Below are positions 8,968 through 17,807 of a stretch of 64,000 nt of DNA, one piece after another. The translations under genes were made by a program, and so were the position numbers. The stretch spans positions 402,426-466,425 of the forward strand of contig NZ_QCXQ01000002.1 of NCBI RefSeq assembly GCF_003124125.1, in the 5' to 3' direction. Source of the stretch: Levilactobacillus bambusae. GTDB lineage: Bacteria > Bacillota > Bacilli > Lactobacillales > Lactobacillaceae. Below the pieces are notes generated by a model. It was not told the origin of the DNA. It made no database searches and saw only the letters and a list, made by a program, of their open reading frames with translations. Every line of letters starts with the position of its first letter. The first letter of the stretch is position 1.

Positions 8968-9165
8968 CTAATCAGTTTCAATCGGACTCTCCATTAACAT
9001 CCATAGAATCAAATACACTAAAATTCCAGGAAAAATGACCGTCATTGATAACAACACATAGATAACCCGAGCGATTGTTGCATTCCAACCGTACTGAGCT
9101 GAAATTCCACCAATCACACCAGCAATTACCGCATTGTTTGCACTTCGATGAATTGGAATATGCAT
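8968..9165 (-). CDS. PspC-domain membrane protein
   Basis: A 65-aa single-domain PspC protein: a short basic N-terminus (HIPIHRSANN), the typical AGVIGGISAQYGWNATIARVIYVL motif and a hydrophobic helix (residues 34-57, FPGILVYLILWMLM). PspC-type proteins sit in the membrane and report envelope stress, often with LiaF/LiaR or PspA partners; none is visible here. Behind a GGAGGAG RBS, it is a single gene between dacA and a divergent DedA protein. Confidence 0.88.
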   Translation of the reverse strand: MHIPIHRSANNAVIAGVIGGISAQYGWNATIARVIYVLLSMTVIFPGILVYLILWMLMESPIETD

Positions 9166-9366
9166 GTTAATCTCCTCCGTTTCAATTAATCCATTCAGAA
9201 AAGCTTATTACCATCATTATATAGGGAGATGAAAATTCTGACCAGAAAACCGCCTTCAAAACTTGCTTTAACCTTTCCTTAAGGCAGACCGTTATCAGTT
9301 GAGTTTCCCAGGGGCCCCCTGTAGAATACAGTGTAACAAATTGAACGAGATACGAGGGGAAAAAAC

Positions 9367-9981
9367 ATGGACAACGCACTCATAACCGAATTGATTTCAC
9401 AGTTTGGCTACCTCGGCATTGCCGCGCTAATCGCACTTGAAAACCTCTTTCCACCGATTCCATCCGAACTTATCCTAACCTTTGCCGGCTTTTTAACGCT
9501 TTCCTCCACCCTCACCATTCCGGGAGTCATCCTGGCAGCAACGGTTGGAGCCGTTACCGGGGCCCTAATTTTGTATGGTGCCGGCCGGCTAGTTAAGGCG
9601 GAACGACTTGAACGCTGGTTAGGCAGCCGGATGGGACGCTATCTTCACGTGAGACCCGCCCACATTCAGCGGGCCCAGCGCTACTTTCAAACCCATGGCC
9701 TATTCGCCATCTTCTTTGGCCGGTTCGTTCCAGTCGTTCGAAGCCTGATTTCCATCCCAGCGGGGATGTCCTCTTACTCCCTGGTCCGGTTTATCGGCTT
9801 CACTTTTGCGGGAACCTTGATCTGGAATACCGTGCTAATCTTTGCCGGTCACTTAGCGGGAAATGCTTGGCCGACCATCCTAACCACTATGAAATCCTAC
9901 AGTACCCTCTTGATCATCGCCACTGGGTTCCTCCTCATCAGTTGGGCAAGCTGGGCTGCTTTTAAACGCCGCCGCAGCTAA
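9367..9981 (+). CDS. DedA-family membrane protein
   Basis: A 204-aa DedA/VTT protein. The hallmarks are LIALENLFPPIPSELIL (residues 19-35), with the acidic residues and double Pro of the first re-entrant helix, and FGRFVPVVRSLISIPAGMS (about residues 117-135), with the conserved R and G of the second. Hydrophobic segments follow, to a basic C-terminus KRRRS. The likely role is lipid-carrier flipping and envelope homeostasis. It is closer to the classical DedA/YngC type than the paralogue at 5926-6591. An RBS (ACGAGGGG) lies 8 nt before the ATG. Confidence 0.88.
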   Translation: MDNALITELISQFGYLGIAALIALENLFPPIPSELILTFAGFLTLSSTLTIPGVILAATVGAVTGALILYGAGRLVKAERLERWLGSRMGRYLHVRPAHIQRAQRYFQTHGLFAIFFGRFVPVVRSLISIPAGMSSYSLVRFIGFTFAGTLIWNTVLIFAGHLAGNAWPTILTTMKSYSTLLIIATGFLLISWASWAAFKRRRS

Positions 9982-10055
9982 CAAATTGCTTGCGTATTTG
10001 ACCAATCCTGACTATTATAAGGGTGTTCCAAAAATAAACGAAGGGGGTCATCAAT

Positions 10056-10481
10056 TTGGCTAACGATTTAAGTAACGGTTTTTTCAGTAACTTTGCCCCA
10101 CAAAACTTGTTTGATGAATTTAATCACGCATTTAAGGATCTGGATTCATCGGCCACAATGAAGACCGACATTGTTGATCACGATGATCGGTACGTGGTGA
10201 AGGTCAACATCCCCGGTGCCAAGAAAGACAATATTCACATCGACTACCGGGATGACACCCTTCGGATCTCCGCTTCCTACGACGTTCGGCGTGAGGACAA
10301 GGATGATCAGGGAAACGTACTGCGTTCCGAACGCAACACCAGCAATACATCCCGCAGCTTCTACCTGCCTGATGCTGACAAAGATCAGGCCAAAGCAACG
10401 TTTGAAGATGGCGTTTTGGAACTGACCCTTCCAAAAATCGTCAAGGATACCGATCATGATGATCACATTAGTATCCAATAA
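10056..10481 (+). CDS. hsp20: Small heat-shock protein, Hsp20/alpha-crystallin family
   Basis: A 141-aa ATP-independent holdase. After an asparagine- and phenylalanine-rich N-terminus (about residues 1-30), the alpha-crystallin domain (about 36-130) contains DRYVVKVNIPGAKKDNIHIDY and ends with the conserved A-x-x-x-x-GVLELTLPK motif; the tail ISIQ is the C-terminal IXI-like element. The start is TTG with AAGGGGG 8 nt upstream. A promoter is likely in 9982-10055, but no CIRCE or clear CtsR site is visible. It is followed by repeat hairpin A copy 2. Confidence 0.92.
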   Translation: MANDLSNGFFSNFAPQNLFDEFNHAFKDLDSSATMKTDIVDHDDRYVVKVNIPGAKKDNIHIDYRDDTLRISASYDVRREDKDDQGNVLRSERNTSNTSRSFYLPDADKDQAKATFEDGVLELTLPKIVKDTDHDDHISIQ

Positions 10482-10515
10482 CACTCTCCCACTGAGCAAC
10501 TTCTAATTAAACACG

Positions 10516-10655
10516 GCAAGGACATAAGACGTTCAGGCCATACTAAATAAAACCAGGGACCAGATTCGATTATATTTTGATCGGATTTGGTCCCTGGTTT
10601 TATTTAGTTGTGGTTTTAGTCGGGTTCCACCGTTCTACCGAGCGGTTCCACACCC
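10516..10655 (+). repeat. Hairpin A (copy 2) plus minimal unit U
   Basis: GACGTTCAGGCCATACTAAATA leads into arms AAACCAGGGACCA/TGGTCCCTGGTTT around the core ATTCGATT...GATCGGATT, then TATTTAGTTGTGG. At 10617-10655 follows a 39-nt deletion derivative of unit U: only its two ends are kept (TAGTCGGGTTCCACCG joined to CTACCGAGCGGTTCCACACCC). The glycerate kinase stop codon (10635-10637) lies inside it. The region is between convergent genes. Confidence 0.75.
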
Positions 10656-11792
10656 ATCCATGGCTCTAATTAACCGGGCGACATTCTCAGCGGTCTTTTG
10701 CACGTTTGAACCGGCCTCTGAAATCGCTTGGTCTAAGGTTTCAACGCCGGGGACGGTACTAAAGATTGCGTCAATTCCTAATTCATAGAGTACCTCGGTA
10801 CCCTGACCAATCTTACCAACCAGGGCAATTACGGGTAGGTCACCGGCCGTTTGCTTCACGGCTTGAGCCACCCCCATTGGGGTTTTACCGTACTGGGTCT
10901 GAAAATCCATGCCGCCTTCTCCGGTGAAGACCACGTCCGCATCCTTCACCCGATCACGTAAATGCGTTTTCTCTAATACAATCTCAACCCCACGTTCAAC
11001 GGTCGCGGAGGTAAAGGCTAAGAGTCCGGCCCCTAATCCACCCGCAGCCCCCGAACCAGGAATTTCAGCCACTTCGATCCCTAAATCGCGGGCAACCACC
11101 TCCGCATAGTGGGCTAAGTTGTGGTCTAACCGTTGGACCTGATCTGGGGTGGCGCCCTTTTGCGGGCCGAAAACTACGCTGGCCCCCGTGTTGCCAGTCA
11201 AGGGGTTCGTCACATCAGACGCCATAATGACCTCAACCTTATCCAACCGGGGATCCCTGCGACTCGCATCAATTCGGACTAATTCGGAAAGGTTCCCACC
11301 CCCAACCGCAACCTCGGTTCCATCCGCTTTCAGGAGTTGCACGCCCAAAGCTTGGGCCATTCCCGCTCCCCCATCATTCGTCGCGCTGCCGCCAAGTCCT
11401 AAAATCAGCTGGGTAGCCCCCTGATCCATGGCCGCCCGCATAAGTTCACCGGTTCCGTACGTCGTCGTCACTAGCGGATTTGCCGTTTCATCATCAATAT
11501 ACTGAATGCCGCTGGCGGCGGCCATCTCAATCACGGCGGTGTGCCCGTCCCCTAAAAGACCGTACGTTGCTAACGTGGGATGCCCCAACGGGTTTGTAAC
11601 GGTGGCCGTTAATAACTGGCCATGGGTGGCATCCACCAATGATTGAACCGTTCCTTCGCCCCCATCGGCCATTGGAATCATTTCGATTTCTGCATCCGGG
11701 TACACCGTTTGGATTCCCCGTTTCATTGCAAGTGTGGCCTCTTTGGCGGTTAAACTTCCCTTAAACGAGTCCGGCGCTAATACAAATTTCAT
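10635..11792 (-). CDS. glxK: Glycerate kinase (GlxK/GarK family)
   Basis: A 385-aa type-2 glycerate kinase that phosphorylates D-glycerate to 2- or 3-phosphoglycerate. The N-terminus MKFVLAPDSFKGSLTAKEA is the family signature. Also seen are PMADGGEGT, LGLGGSATNDGGAGMAQALG (catalytic glycine-rich loop, about residues 132-151) and GEGGMDFQTQYGKTP (about residue 295). It lies 15 bp after the GntP permease, so the two form an operon for uptake and phosphorylation. The last residues (GCGTAR) and the stop are encoded by the minimal repeat U, so the repeat has replaced or extended the original C-terminus. Confidence 0.93.
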   Translation of the reverse strand: MKFVLAPDSFKGSLTAKEATLAMKRGIQTVYPDAEIEMIPMADGGEGTVQSLVDATHGQLLTATVTNPLGHPTLATYGLLGDGHTAVIEMAAASGIQYIDDETANPLVTTTYGTGELMRAAMDQGATQLILGLGGSATNDGGAGMAQALGVQLLKADGTEVAVGGGNLSELVRIDASRRDPRLDKVEVIMASDVTNPLTGNTGASVVFGPQKGATPDQVQRLDHNLAHYAEVVARDLGIEVAEIPGSGAAGGLGAGLLAFTSATVERGVEIVLEKTHLRDRVKDADVVFTGEGGMDFQTQYGKTPMGVAQAVKQTAGDLPVIALVGKIGQGTEVLYELGIDAIFSTVPGVETLDQAISEAGSNVQKTAENVARLIRAMDGCGTAR

Positions 11793-11807
11793 GCTAGGCA
11801 GTCCCTC

Positions 11808-13100
11808 CTACTTAAAAATAAACCCAAACATAATGGTCCCAACGATGGTCATGGTCAGTCCCACGGCTGCTTCATACGGAATGGTTGCCATCCGTTGCTT
11901 AAAACTCATATTCATTGCGGCACCGGTAGCATGGAAGTAGTTTCCGTGCGGCAACTCATCAATAACGGTTGCTCCCGTATGAATCATCACAGCTGCCCCA
12001 ATTGGCGCCACCCCAAAGGCCAAGATCGACTTTGAGAATGACCCGGTCGCTAGAATAACCCCCGTTGAAGTTGAAGCCGTTGCCCCAGCCATTAAAATTC
12101 CGGCAATTGGGGCTAAAAAGACTCCTGAAATTCCAGAATGCTGCACCAGTTTAACCACTTCAGCCGGCAACGTCGAAGAGGTAATCAATCCTCCGATTGC
12201 TCCGGCCCCGATTAGAATCAGCACAACATCCGTCATTCGTTCCATCCCTGAGGAAGCGTACGCCATGAGGTCCCGGCCCTTTCCCATCGCTAAGGCGCCA
12301 ATAACCCCGGCCAGTGGCAAAATATACATCGCGTCCACTTGGAACTTCGTTAACAGAGCAATATGAAGTAAACTGCCGATTGGATTAATTAAGAGTAAAA
12401 CAATGGCAACAATGGGAGCCACTAACGCGGACTTTAACGAGGGTAAGTTAGTTAGTTCCGGGGTTTCAATCGCCTCTAAATCCCTCCGACTAGCAATCTC
12501 ACCCCGATGCTTTAACAGGGTCGCTAAAATAACGGTCGCTGCCAGCCCAAAGAGTGCCGGAATAAAATCCGCAATCATCAGCTGACTTAACTCCAGGTTG
12601 AACCCCCGGGCCGCCGCAATGGTATTCGGATTCGGGGAAATAATGTTCCCCGCTTTTCCCCCACCGGATAGAGCAACTAGCAGCGCCACCTTTGACAAGT
12701 GCATCCGTTCCCCAACTTCTAACGCAATCGGCGCTAAAATAATGACGGTTACGGCAATAAAAACACCAACTTGAGTAATAATCATCGCTGAGAGCGCCAG
12801 GGAAAATAGGGCTAACCGTTCCCCTAGCGAATCCACAATTGCCCGGGCAATCGTATTGGCGGCCCCGGATTCCATCATTACCCCGGCTAAAACTCCCGCC
12901 GCTAAGACCCGGACAACCGTACCCATGACACTTTGCGTTCCAGTCACCACAATTTCCACCGTTTGACTTAAGCTAGCGCCCCCGATGAGCGCTCCGATCA
13001 CTGCTCCCAGCATTAAAGCATACACCGGGTTTAACTTATATAAAATCAAAATAATTGCGAGGGCCAAACCGACTAAGGCCCCGATCCAACTAACAGTCAT
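11808..13100 (-). CDS. GntP-family permease, probably for glycerate
   Basis: A 430-aa proton-coupled organic acid symporter of the GntP/DsdX family with about 12 hydrophobic helices. Typical segments are MLGAVIGALIGGASL, SGGGKAGNIISPNPNTIAAA and IAGILMAGATASTSTGVILATG. The gluconate subfamily is possible, but the next gene is glycerate kinase and the divergent gene a CdaR-type regulator, so glycerate is the better guess. The start is ATG 13100 behind AAAGGAGC; an in-frame upstream ATG at 13130 has no RBS. Confidence 0.88.
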   Translation of the reverse strand: MTVSWIGALVGLALAIILILYKLNPVYALMLGAVIGALIGGASLSQTVEIVVTGTQSVMGTVVRVLAAGVLAGVMMESGAANTIARAIVDSLGERLALFSLALSAMIITQVGVFIAVTVIILAPIALEVGERMHLSKVALLVALSGGGKAGNIISPNPNTIAAARGFNLELSQLMIADFIPALFGLAATVILATLLKHRGEIASRRDLEAIETPELTNLPSLKSALVAPIVAIVLLLINPIGSLLHIALLTKFQVDAMYILPLAGVIGALAMGKGRDLMAYASSGMERMTDVVLILIGAGAIGGLITSSTLPAEVVKLVQHSGISGVFLAPIAGILMAGATASTSTGVILATGSFSKSILAFGVAPIGAAVMIHTGATVIDELPHGNYFHATGAAMNMSFKQRMATIPYEAAVGLTMTIVGTIMFGFIFK

Positions 13101-13325
13101 TCCGTAAGCTCCTTTTAGTGAAAAAATCACATATCATATCAAAAACTTATTGCACGATTTATTTTACAGCAAGTTATTAACGATCTGATTTGGTCAATCG
13201 GTGAAAATAATCCGTTGATTCCACCGCTTTCTATCTGTTAAAATGCAGGTAATTCCCAAGGAAACAAGACTAGCGTTGTTGGTCAATTGACTAACGAATC
13301 ATTTGACGAAAGGAAAATTAGGGCT

Positions 13326-14363
13326 ATGAAAATATCGTCCACTCTTGCACAATCAATTGTTGATCACATGATGAAACAGATCCCTTACAATATTAATATG
13401 ATGAATGAAAGCGGCGATATCATTGCCAGTGGCGATGCGGCGCGAATCGGCTGCCACCACGTCGGCGCAGAAATGGCCATCCAGCAGCGGCAAACCTTAG
13501 CGATGGACTATGACTACGGTGATCACGGTCAGCCCGGGGTGAATATGCCCATTTGGTTTGAAGATCAAATTATCGGGGTCATTGGGATTACGGGCCAACC
13601 GCAAACCGTCCAACCCTTCGCCCGGTTATTAGTGACCGCAACCGTTCTTTTACTGCAGCAGCACCAGCAAAACGCTAGGTCAGCGGCGCGGGAATCCCAG
13701 CTCACCCGTTTTATTAGCCAGTGGCTGCAATCTCAAGCGCCCCTCCGGGAGTCATCCCTCGTTATGGCTGCTAGAGAACTGCACGTGGATCTAACCCTTC
13801 CCCGTCAGGTTCTATGCTTGATTGGGCCCAACTCCAATGCCTTTCGGACGGATGCCTTAGACTATTCCCTGCAAACCAACGATCAAATGCGATTGATCAT
13901 CACCAATCAACCGAAGACCCTTAACCGGGCCCTCCAGTTTGCCGAACGATCCCATTGTGAACTTGGGATTGGCACCCCGACCACTTGGTTGCAGCAAAGC
14001 ACCGCTGAAGCTCGACGAACTATTACCCTCCAACGGTTACTCAAGCAGCCCCAGCTCCAAACCTATGAAGAAGCCCGGTTGACGGATGAGCTCCTGCGCC
14101 ACCGGCTAAAACTTCCCAGAATGGCACAGCACTATCGCGATCTGAAGGAAGCCTCTGACGTTGATTTCATGACGACCTTTATGGCCTACTTCCAAAATAA
14201 CGGTCACGCCGGTCAAACAGCCACGCAGCTACATATTCACCGAAATACCCTAACCTATCGTTTTAACCAGGCCAAGGACTTAACCGGACTGGACTTTCGC
14301 CGATTCACAAACTTATTTCAGTTCGCCCTCCTTTGGTTGTACGACCAGGATGAAGCCACGTAA
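13326..14363 (+). CDS. CdaR/SdaR-type sugar diacid regulator
   Basis: A 345-aa activator of the carbohydrate diacid regulator family. The N-terminal diacid-sensing domain (about residues 1-135) starts MKISSTLAQSIVDHMMKQIPYNINMM. A linker follows, then the C-terminal PucR-type helix-turn-helix (about residues 290-340), with GQTATQLHIHRNTLTYRFNQAKDLTGLD. It is divergent from the glycerate permease and kinase genes and probably activates them in response to glycerate or a sugar acid. The start is the ATG after GAAAGGA; an upstream TTG at 13287 would add 13 residues but lacks an RBS. Confidence 0.85.
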   Translation: MKISSTLAQSIVDHMMKQIPYNINMMNESGDIIASGDAARIGCHHVGAEMAIQQRQTLAMDYDYGDHGQPGVNMPIWFEDQIIGVIGITGQPQTVQPFARLLVTATVLLLQQHQQNARSAARESQLTRFISQWLQSQAPLRESSLVMAARELHVDLTLPRQVLCLIGPNSNAFRTDALDYSLQTNDQMRLIITNQPKTLNRALQFAERSHCELGIGTPTTWLQQSTAEARRTITLQRLLKQPQLQTYEEARLTDELLRHRLKLPRMAQHYRDLKEASDVDFMTTFMAYFQNNGHAGQTATQLHIHRNTLTYRFNQAKDLTGLDFRRFTNLFQFALLWLYDQDEAT

Positions 14364-14412
14364 AAAGCACCCGTCAAATTCGTTTAAAACCTGAATTTGA
14401 CGGGTGCGTTTT
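14363..14412. terminator. Bidirectional terminator
   Basis: AAAAGCACCCGTCAAATT pairs with AATTTGACGGGTGCGTTTT, flanked by A and T runs, between the convergent CdaR-type regulator and dus genes. Confidence 0.85.
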
Positions 14413-14444
14413 AATTTGAATCATTAAAAGTCATTCGTTACTTC

Positions 14445-15473
14445 TTACGACTTCATTAATTCACCACTTTGAACGGCCGCTTGAATATGCGGATTTTCGT
14501 CTAAAACCCGGCGGACATCATCCGTGGACGTCGTATCCATTAACTCCGTTCGGGCTTCGTTGGACCCGGCGAAGTCCTTGATGTAAATCTTAAAGAACCG
14601 TTTGAGGTAGGCAAACCGGGGGTTGTCATACCGTTTAGAAAACTTATCGAAGTTCGCCAGCTGGAGCCGAAGCAACTCGACCAGTTCCCCAATCGTATGG
14701 GACTTCGGTTCCGTTTCAAAGCAGAAGGGGTTATGGAAGATCCCGCGGCCAATCATGACCCCGTCTAAGCCGGGATGATCTAACGCTAGCTGAACGGCTT
14801 CGGTCCGGTTTTCAACGTCCCCGTTAATACCAATCAGGGTATCCGGAGCAATCGCATCCCGCATTTGAATCAGTTCGTCAATCACCTCGTAGTGGGCCGG
14901 GACCTTGCTCATTTCCTTACGGGTCCGGACGTGCACCATTAAGGTCTGAACATCCTGCCTTAATAGGAAGGGGATCCACTCCCTAAATTCATCTAAGTCG
15001 CTGTAGCCTAACCGGGTCTTAACGCTAACGGGCAAGCCCGCTTTCTTGGCACCGGCAATAACCGCGGCGGCATCATCTGGGTGACGAATCATGTCGCTGC
15101 CCCCGTGGTTCTTAATAACGGTTGGCGCGGGACACCCCATGTTGATGTTAATGGCTTCATAACCCATCTCACGAACGGCCACGGATGCCGTTTCGTAATC
15201 CTTCCCGTCGTTCCCCCAGAGTTGGATAACCGGAAACTTTGGTTCTGAATCCGGAACGTATAACCGCCCCTGTGCCGCAAACTTCGCTTTCGGGTGGGTA
15301 ATACTCTTAGCGTGGGTAAATTCCGTGTAAAACAAGTCAGGGGCTCCCGCTTGTTCCACAACCCCACGAAAGACAGCGTTAGTGACGGCTTCCATCGGTG
15401 CCAAGCTCAAAATCGGCTGGCCCTTTTGCTGGGCAGCAGCCTGAACGTCTTGCCAGTATTGTGATAAGGTCAC
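14445..15473 (-). CDS. dus: tRNA-dihydrouridine synthase (Dus)
   Basis: A 342-aa FMN- and NADPH-dependent enzyme that reduces uridines in the tRNA D-loop. The TIM barrel starts with SLAPMEAVTNAVFRGV and has the catalytic-cysteine motif INMGCPAP (about residue 102), the K-x-R segment SVKTRLGY, HVRTRKE and the phosphate-binding GVMIGRGIFHNPF. The C-terminal helical RNA-binding domain follows. The start is GTG at 15473, 7 nt after TAAGGAGA; the longer reading with an upstream ATG at 15521 covers this RBS and is unlikely. Confidence 0.9.
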   Translation of the reverse strand: MTLSQYWQDVQAAAQQKGQPILSLAPMEAVTNAVFRGVVEQAGAPDLFYTEFTHAKSITHPKAKFAAQGRLYVPDSEPKFPVIQLWGNDGKDYETASVAVREMGYEAININMGCPAPTVIKNHGGSDMIRHPDDAAAVIAGAKKAGLPVSVKTRLGYSDLDEFREWIPFLLRQDVQTLMVHVRTRKEMSKVPAHYEVIDELIQMRDAIAPDTLIGINGDVENRTEAVQLALDHPGLDGVMIGRGIFHNPFCFETEPKSHTIGELVELLRLQLANFDKFSKRYDNPRFAYLKRFFKIYIKDFAGSNEARTELMDTTSTDDVRRVLDENPHIQAAVQSGELMKS

Positions 15474-15607
15474 GTTAAAAATCTCCTTACATATCGTAAT
15501 CGAATGCTCCCATTTTATCACGATTTTTCGTCGAACGCGCGTTTTCTGCCAAAGTTCCCCTGCAAAACACGGTATAATGGGAGTCAGAAAAGAAGGGAGC
15601 GTTCGTT

Positions 15608-16579
15608 ATGGCAGACAAGTTAACGATGAAGGATTTAGCGCAACGGGCTGGGGTCTCCGAAGCTACCGTTTCCCGGGCCCTTGCCGATAGTCCCCGGGTT
15701 AAGCTGGCAACCAGAACTCGGATTCAGAGGTTAGCCCAGGAGCTCGGTTACTCTCCAAATCAGCTAGCTCGAAGTATCCGAGTCCAGCGAACCCAAACCA
15801 TTGGCATGATTATTCCCAATATTCTAAATCCATTCTTTACTTCCTTGATTCGTGCCATCGAGGATGCAGCCAAAGCCCAACACTACGACGTGGTCATCGT
15901 TAACACAGATGAGCAGCCTGATGCGGAGCGGGATGCTATTCAGCTGCTCCAGGGCAAACGGGTGGACGGCCTGCTTATCGCAAGTACGGATCCTAACCAG
16001 GATTACGACCGCCTCTTAGGAGCCACCCCCACCGTCTTTGTTGATCGCGCACCCAACGGTCCCATTACCTACGACCGGCTGTTAGTCGATAACGTAGCCG
16101 GGACCCAGCGGGTAATCGCCAATCTCATTACGCGGGGTGCCCGACGCATCGGCATCATCAATAGTTCCGCATCAGCTACCGCAACGGAGCGACTCCAGGG
16201 ATACCGGCAGGCCCTGCTAAATCACGGGCTGCCCGTTGATCCGGATATCATTGTTAGTGCTCGGAAAGATAACGGTAACGTACAGCAAATGACCCGACAA
16301 TTACTACAAAATCAGAAGTGTGACGCCCTATTTGCGGCGGATAACACCATTCTATTGGAAGTTTTACATAAGCTGCCCGAGCTGACCCTGTCCACTTACT
16401 TCATCAGCGGATTCGATGATAATGACTGGTTAAACTTTGTCAGCCCCGCCATTACAACTGCTAAACAACCTATTCAAGAAATTGGGGTGGCAGCCCTTAA
16501 CCGACTGTTAGCCCGAATCGCCAATCACCACCTATTACCAACCGAAAAACGGTTTCAGCCGGGACTCGTTGTCCGGTAA
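15608..16579 (+). CDS. LacI/GalR-family transcriptional regulator
   Basis: A 323-aa regulator with an N-terminal LacI helix-turn-helix (MKDLAQRAGVSEATVSRALADSPRVKLATRTRI, from residue 7), the hinge helix SPNQLARSIR and a periplasmic-binding-like effector domain (about 65-323) with IGMIIPNILNPFFTSLIRAIEDAA and DGLLIASTD. It resembles the RbsR/PurR branch rather than CcpA. No sugar genes lie next to it, so the target is unknown. An RBS (AAGGGAG) precedes the ATG. Confidence 0.9.
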   Translation: MADKLTMKDLAQRAGVSEATVSRALADSPRVKLATRTRIQRLAQELGYSPNQLARSIRVQRTQTIGMIIPNILNPFFTSLIRAIEDAAKAQHYDVVIVNTDEQPDAERDAIQLLQGKRVDGLLIASTDPNQDYDRLLGATPTVFVDRAPNGPITYDRLLVDNVAGTQRVIANLITRGARRIGIINSSASATATERLQGYRQALLNHGLPVDPDIIVSARKDNGNVQQMTRQLLQNQKCDALFAADNTILLEVLHKLPELTLSTYFISGFDDNDWLNFVSPAITTAKQPIQEIGVAALNRLLARIANHHLLPTEKRFQPGLVVR

Positions 16580-16581
16580 CC

Positions 16582-16628
16582 AAAAGAAGCGGCCACTCAT
16601 CATCCTAGTGAGTGACCGCATCTTTTAT
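16582..16628 (+). terminator. Intrinsic terminator after the LacI regulator
   Basis: AAAAGAAGCGG.CACTCA pairs with TGAGTG.CCGCATCTTTT, followed by TATTG. It can also serve the convergent membrane protein gene. Confidence 0.75.
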
Positions 16629-16687
16629 TGCTAACCGACTGGTTCCAGATCCCATCTTTATTGAACCCCAAGAGTGAACTCCGTTGG

Positions 16688-17476
16688 TTATGATTTTTCA
16701 CCAACGTCTAATGCCTGATGCTTCAACCAAGGAAAAACGTGTTGATCACCCCAGCCCGTGATGGCGCCCTGGGCCAGAAAAGCGAAGACCGTGCCCACCC
16801 CAAACGTGGTGAACGTATGGGTAATTAGAATCGCAACAATGGCCAGAATGGTCGGTGGAATGTATGACGCCAACATAGCCCAAACGGCGTTTCCCTTAAA
16901 ATACTTAAACCGAAGAATCTGCATGAGGTCATCGGCGGGATGCAGCACTAAGTTAACCCGCTGGTAAATGGAAATCGCAATCGCAATCAGTGCCACCCCA
17001 AGGAAGTTAAGGCCGACGTAGAGGGTGACCATCACCGCTCCGTGAGCTTCCGGAAAACCACTAAATAATTGGGGATAGTTACCCATGAAAAAATCCTGAA
17101 AAATTTGAATTAACGCAGAGAATGGCACCATAAAGCAGAGGTTTCCCAGTGCCCGCCGCCAGCTCCAGTGTCCCACTAAAATCGCATTTAAGACGGTCGT
17201 TCCCATTCCGATAATCAGAAAGGTCCAGAATAGGTTCCAGCCAACGGCGACCCCAAAATTATTTTCCGCCGCCGTCCAGTAGGCCGCCCCTAAAAACGGT
17301 GGGTGAATCTTAGCGCTGGTCACCAGTGTCAGGACGTTACCAGCCGAATTAATCACTAGTGATAAGACGAAAAACGTAAGGGAGGTTCCCACCGAAATAT
17401 TTCTTTGCCCGACTCCCGGATTGGTTTCTACTGACTCAACCTTATGCGTCACGAACTTATCTTGATCCGCTTCCAT
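16688..17476 (-). CDS. Integral membrane protein, YczE/YyaS/YitT-like
   Basis: A 262-aa membrane protein with a 40-residue hydrophilic N-terminus followed by six or seven hydrophobic segments. The segment LVINSAGNVLTLVTSAKIHPPFLGAAYWTAAENN and the repeated GLNFLGVALIAIAIS recall the YczE/YyaS family of uncharacterised permease-like proteins. No substrate is known. The start is the ATG 6 nt after AAGGTGGA; upstream in-frame ATGs lack an RBS. A cre-like site (17551-17565) overlaps its promoter region, so CcpA control is plausible. Confidence 0.55.
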   Translation of the reverse strand: MEADQDKFVTHKVESVETNPGVGQRNISVGTSLTFFVLSLVINSAGNVLTLVTSAKIHPPFLGAAYWTAAENNFGVAVGWNLFWTFLIIGMGTTVLNAILVGHWSWRRALGNLCFMVPFSALIQIFQDFFMGNYPQLFSGFPEAHGAVMVTLYVGLNFLGVALIAIAISIYQRVNLVLHPADDLMQILRFKYFKGNAVWAMLASYIPPTILAIVAILITHTFTTFGVGTVFAFLAQGAITGWGDQHVFPWLKHQALDVGEKS

Positions 17477-17550
17477 CTTAAACTCCACCTTTTCTAAAAT
17501 CATGTTTTTAATTTCACAATTATCATTTCCGGTTTTAGTATAGTGGTTGC

Positions 17551-17565
17551 TGAAAGCGGATACTA
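17551..17565 (+). promoter_or_regulatory. cre-like site upstream of the YczE-like gene
   Basis: TGAAAGCGGATACTA fits the catabolite-responsive element consensus TGNAANCGNWNNCW. It lies about 80 bp upstream of the ATG at 17476, just 5' of a minus-strand -10-like TATACT. Confidence 0.45.
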
Positions 17566-17696
17566 CCATAAAAAATGGCCGTCTTTTTCGTTAAATCTCC
17601 TCAATCATTGGCTCCTTCACAATGTAATCGATTGTATCATTTTTTGAATATTTGTGATCTTAATCACTGTTAGGTTAGACACAGGCCAATTCCGAA

Positions 17697-17757
17697 ATCA
17701 AAAACGGCGACCTACCTAGCCGAACAAGAGTGCTCAACTAGGAGGGTCACCGTTTTT
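17697..17757. terminator. Terminator with a conserved GAGTGCTCAACTAGG-type inner loop
   Basis: AAAACGGCGACC pairs with GGTCACCGTTTT around an inner CCTAG...CTAGG. The inner sequence resembles the terminators at 28297 and 58597. The rest of the gap 17477-17807 holds the YczE-like promoter region and nothing else I can name. Confidence 0.65.
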
Positions 17758-17807
17758 GGTGGAAAAATATTTCATATTTGAGTTAGATTAAAGGATAGGC
17801 GTTTATT

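Noticed and set aside
9182-9379. Minus-strand frame before the second DedA gene
   Set aside because: It spans the promoter and RBS of the DedA gene and shows no protein-like composition.
15608-16579. LacI regulator as CcpA
   Set aside because: The sequence is closer to the RbsR/PurR branch, and the length and neighbours do not match the usual ccpA locus next to pepQ.
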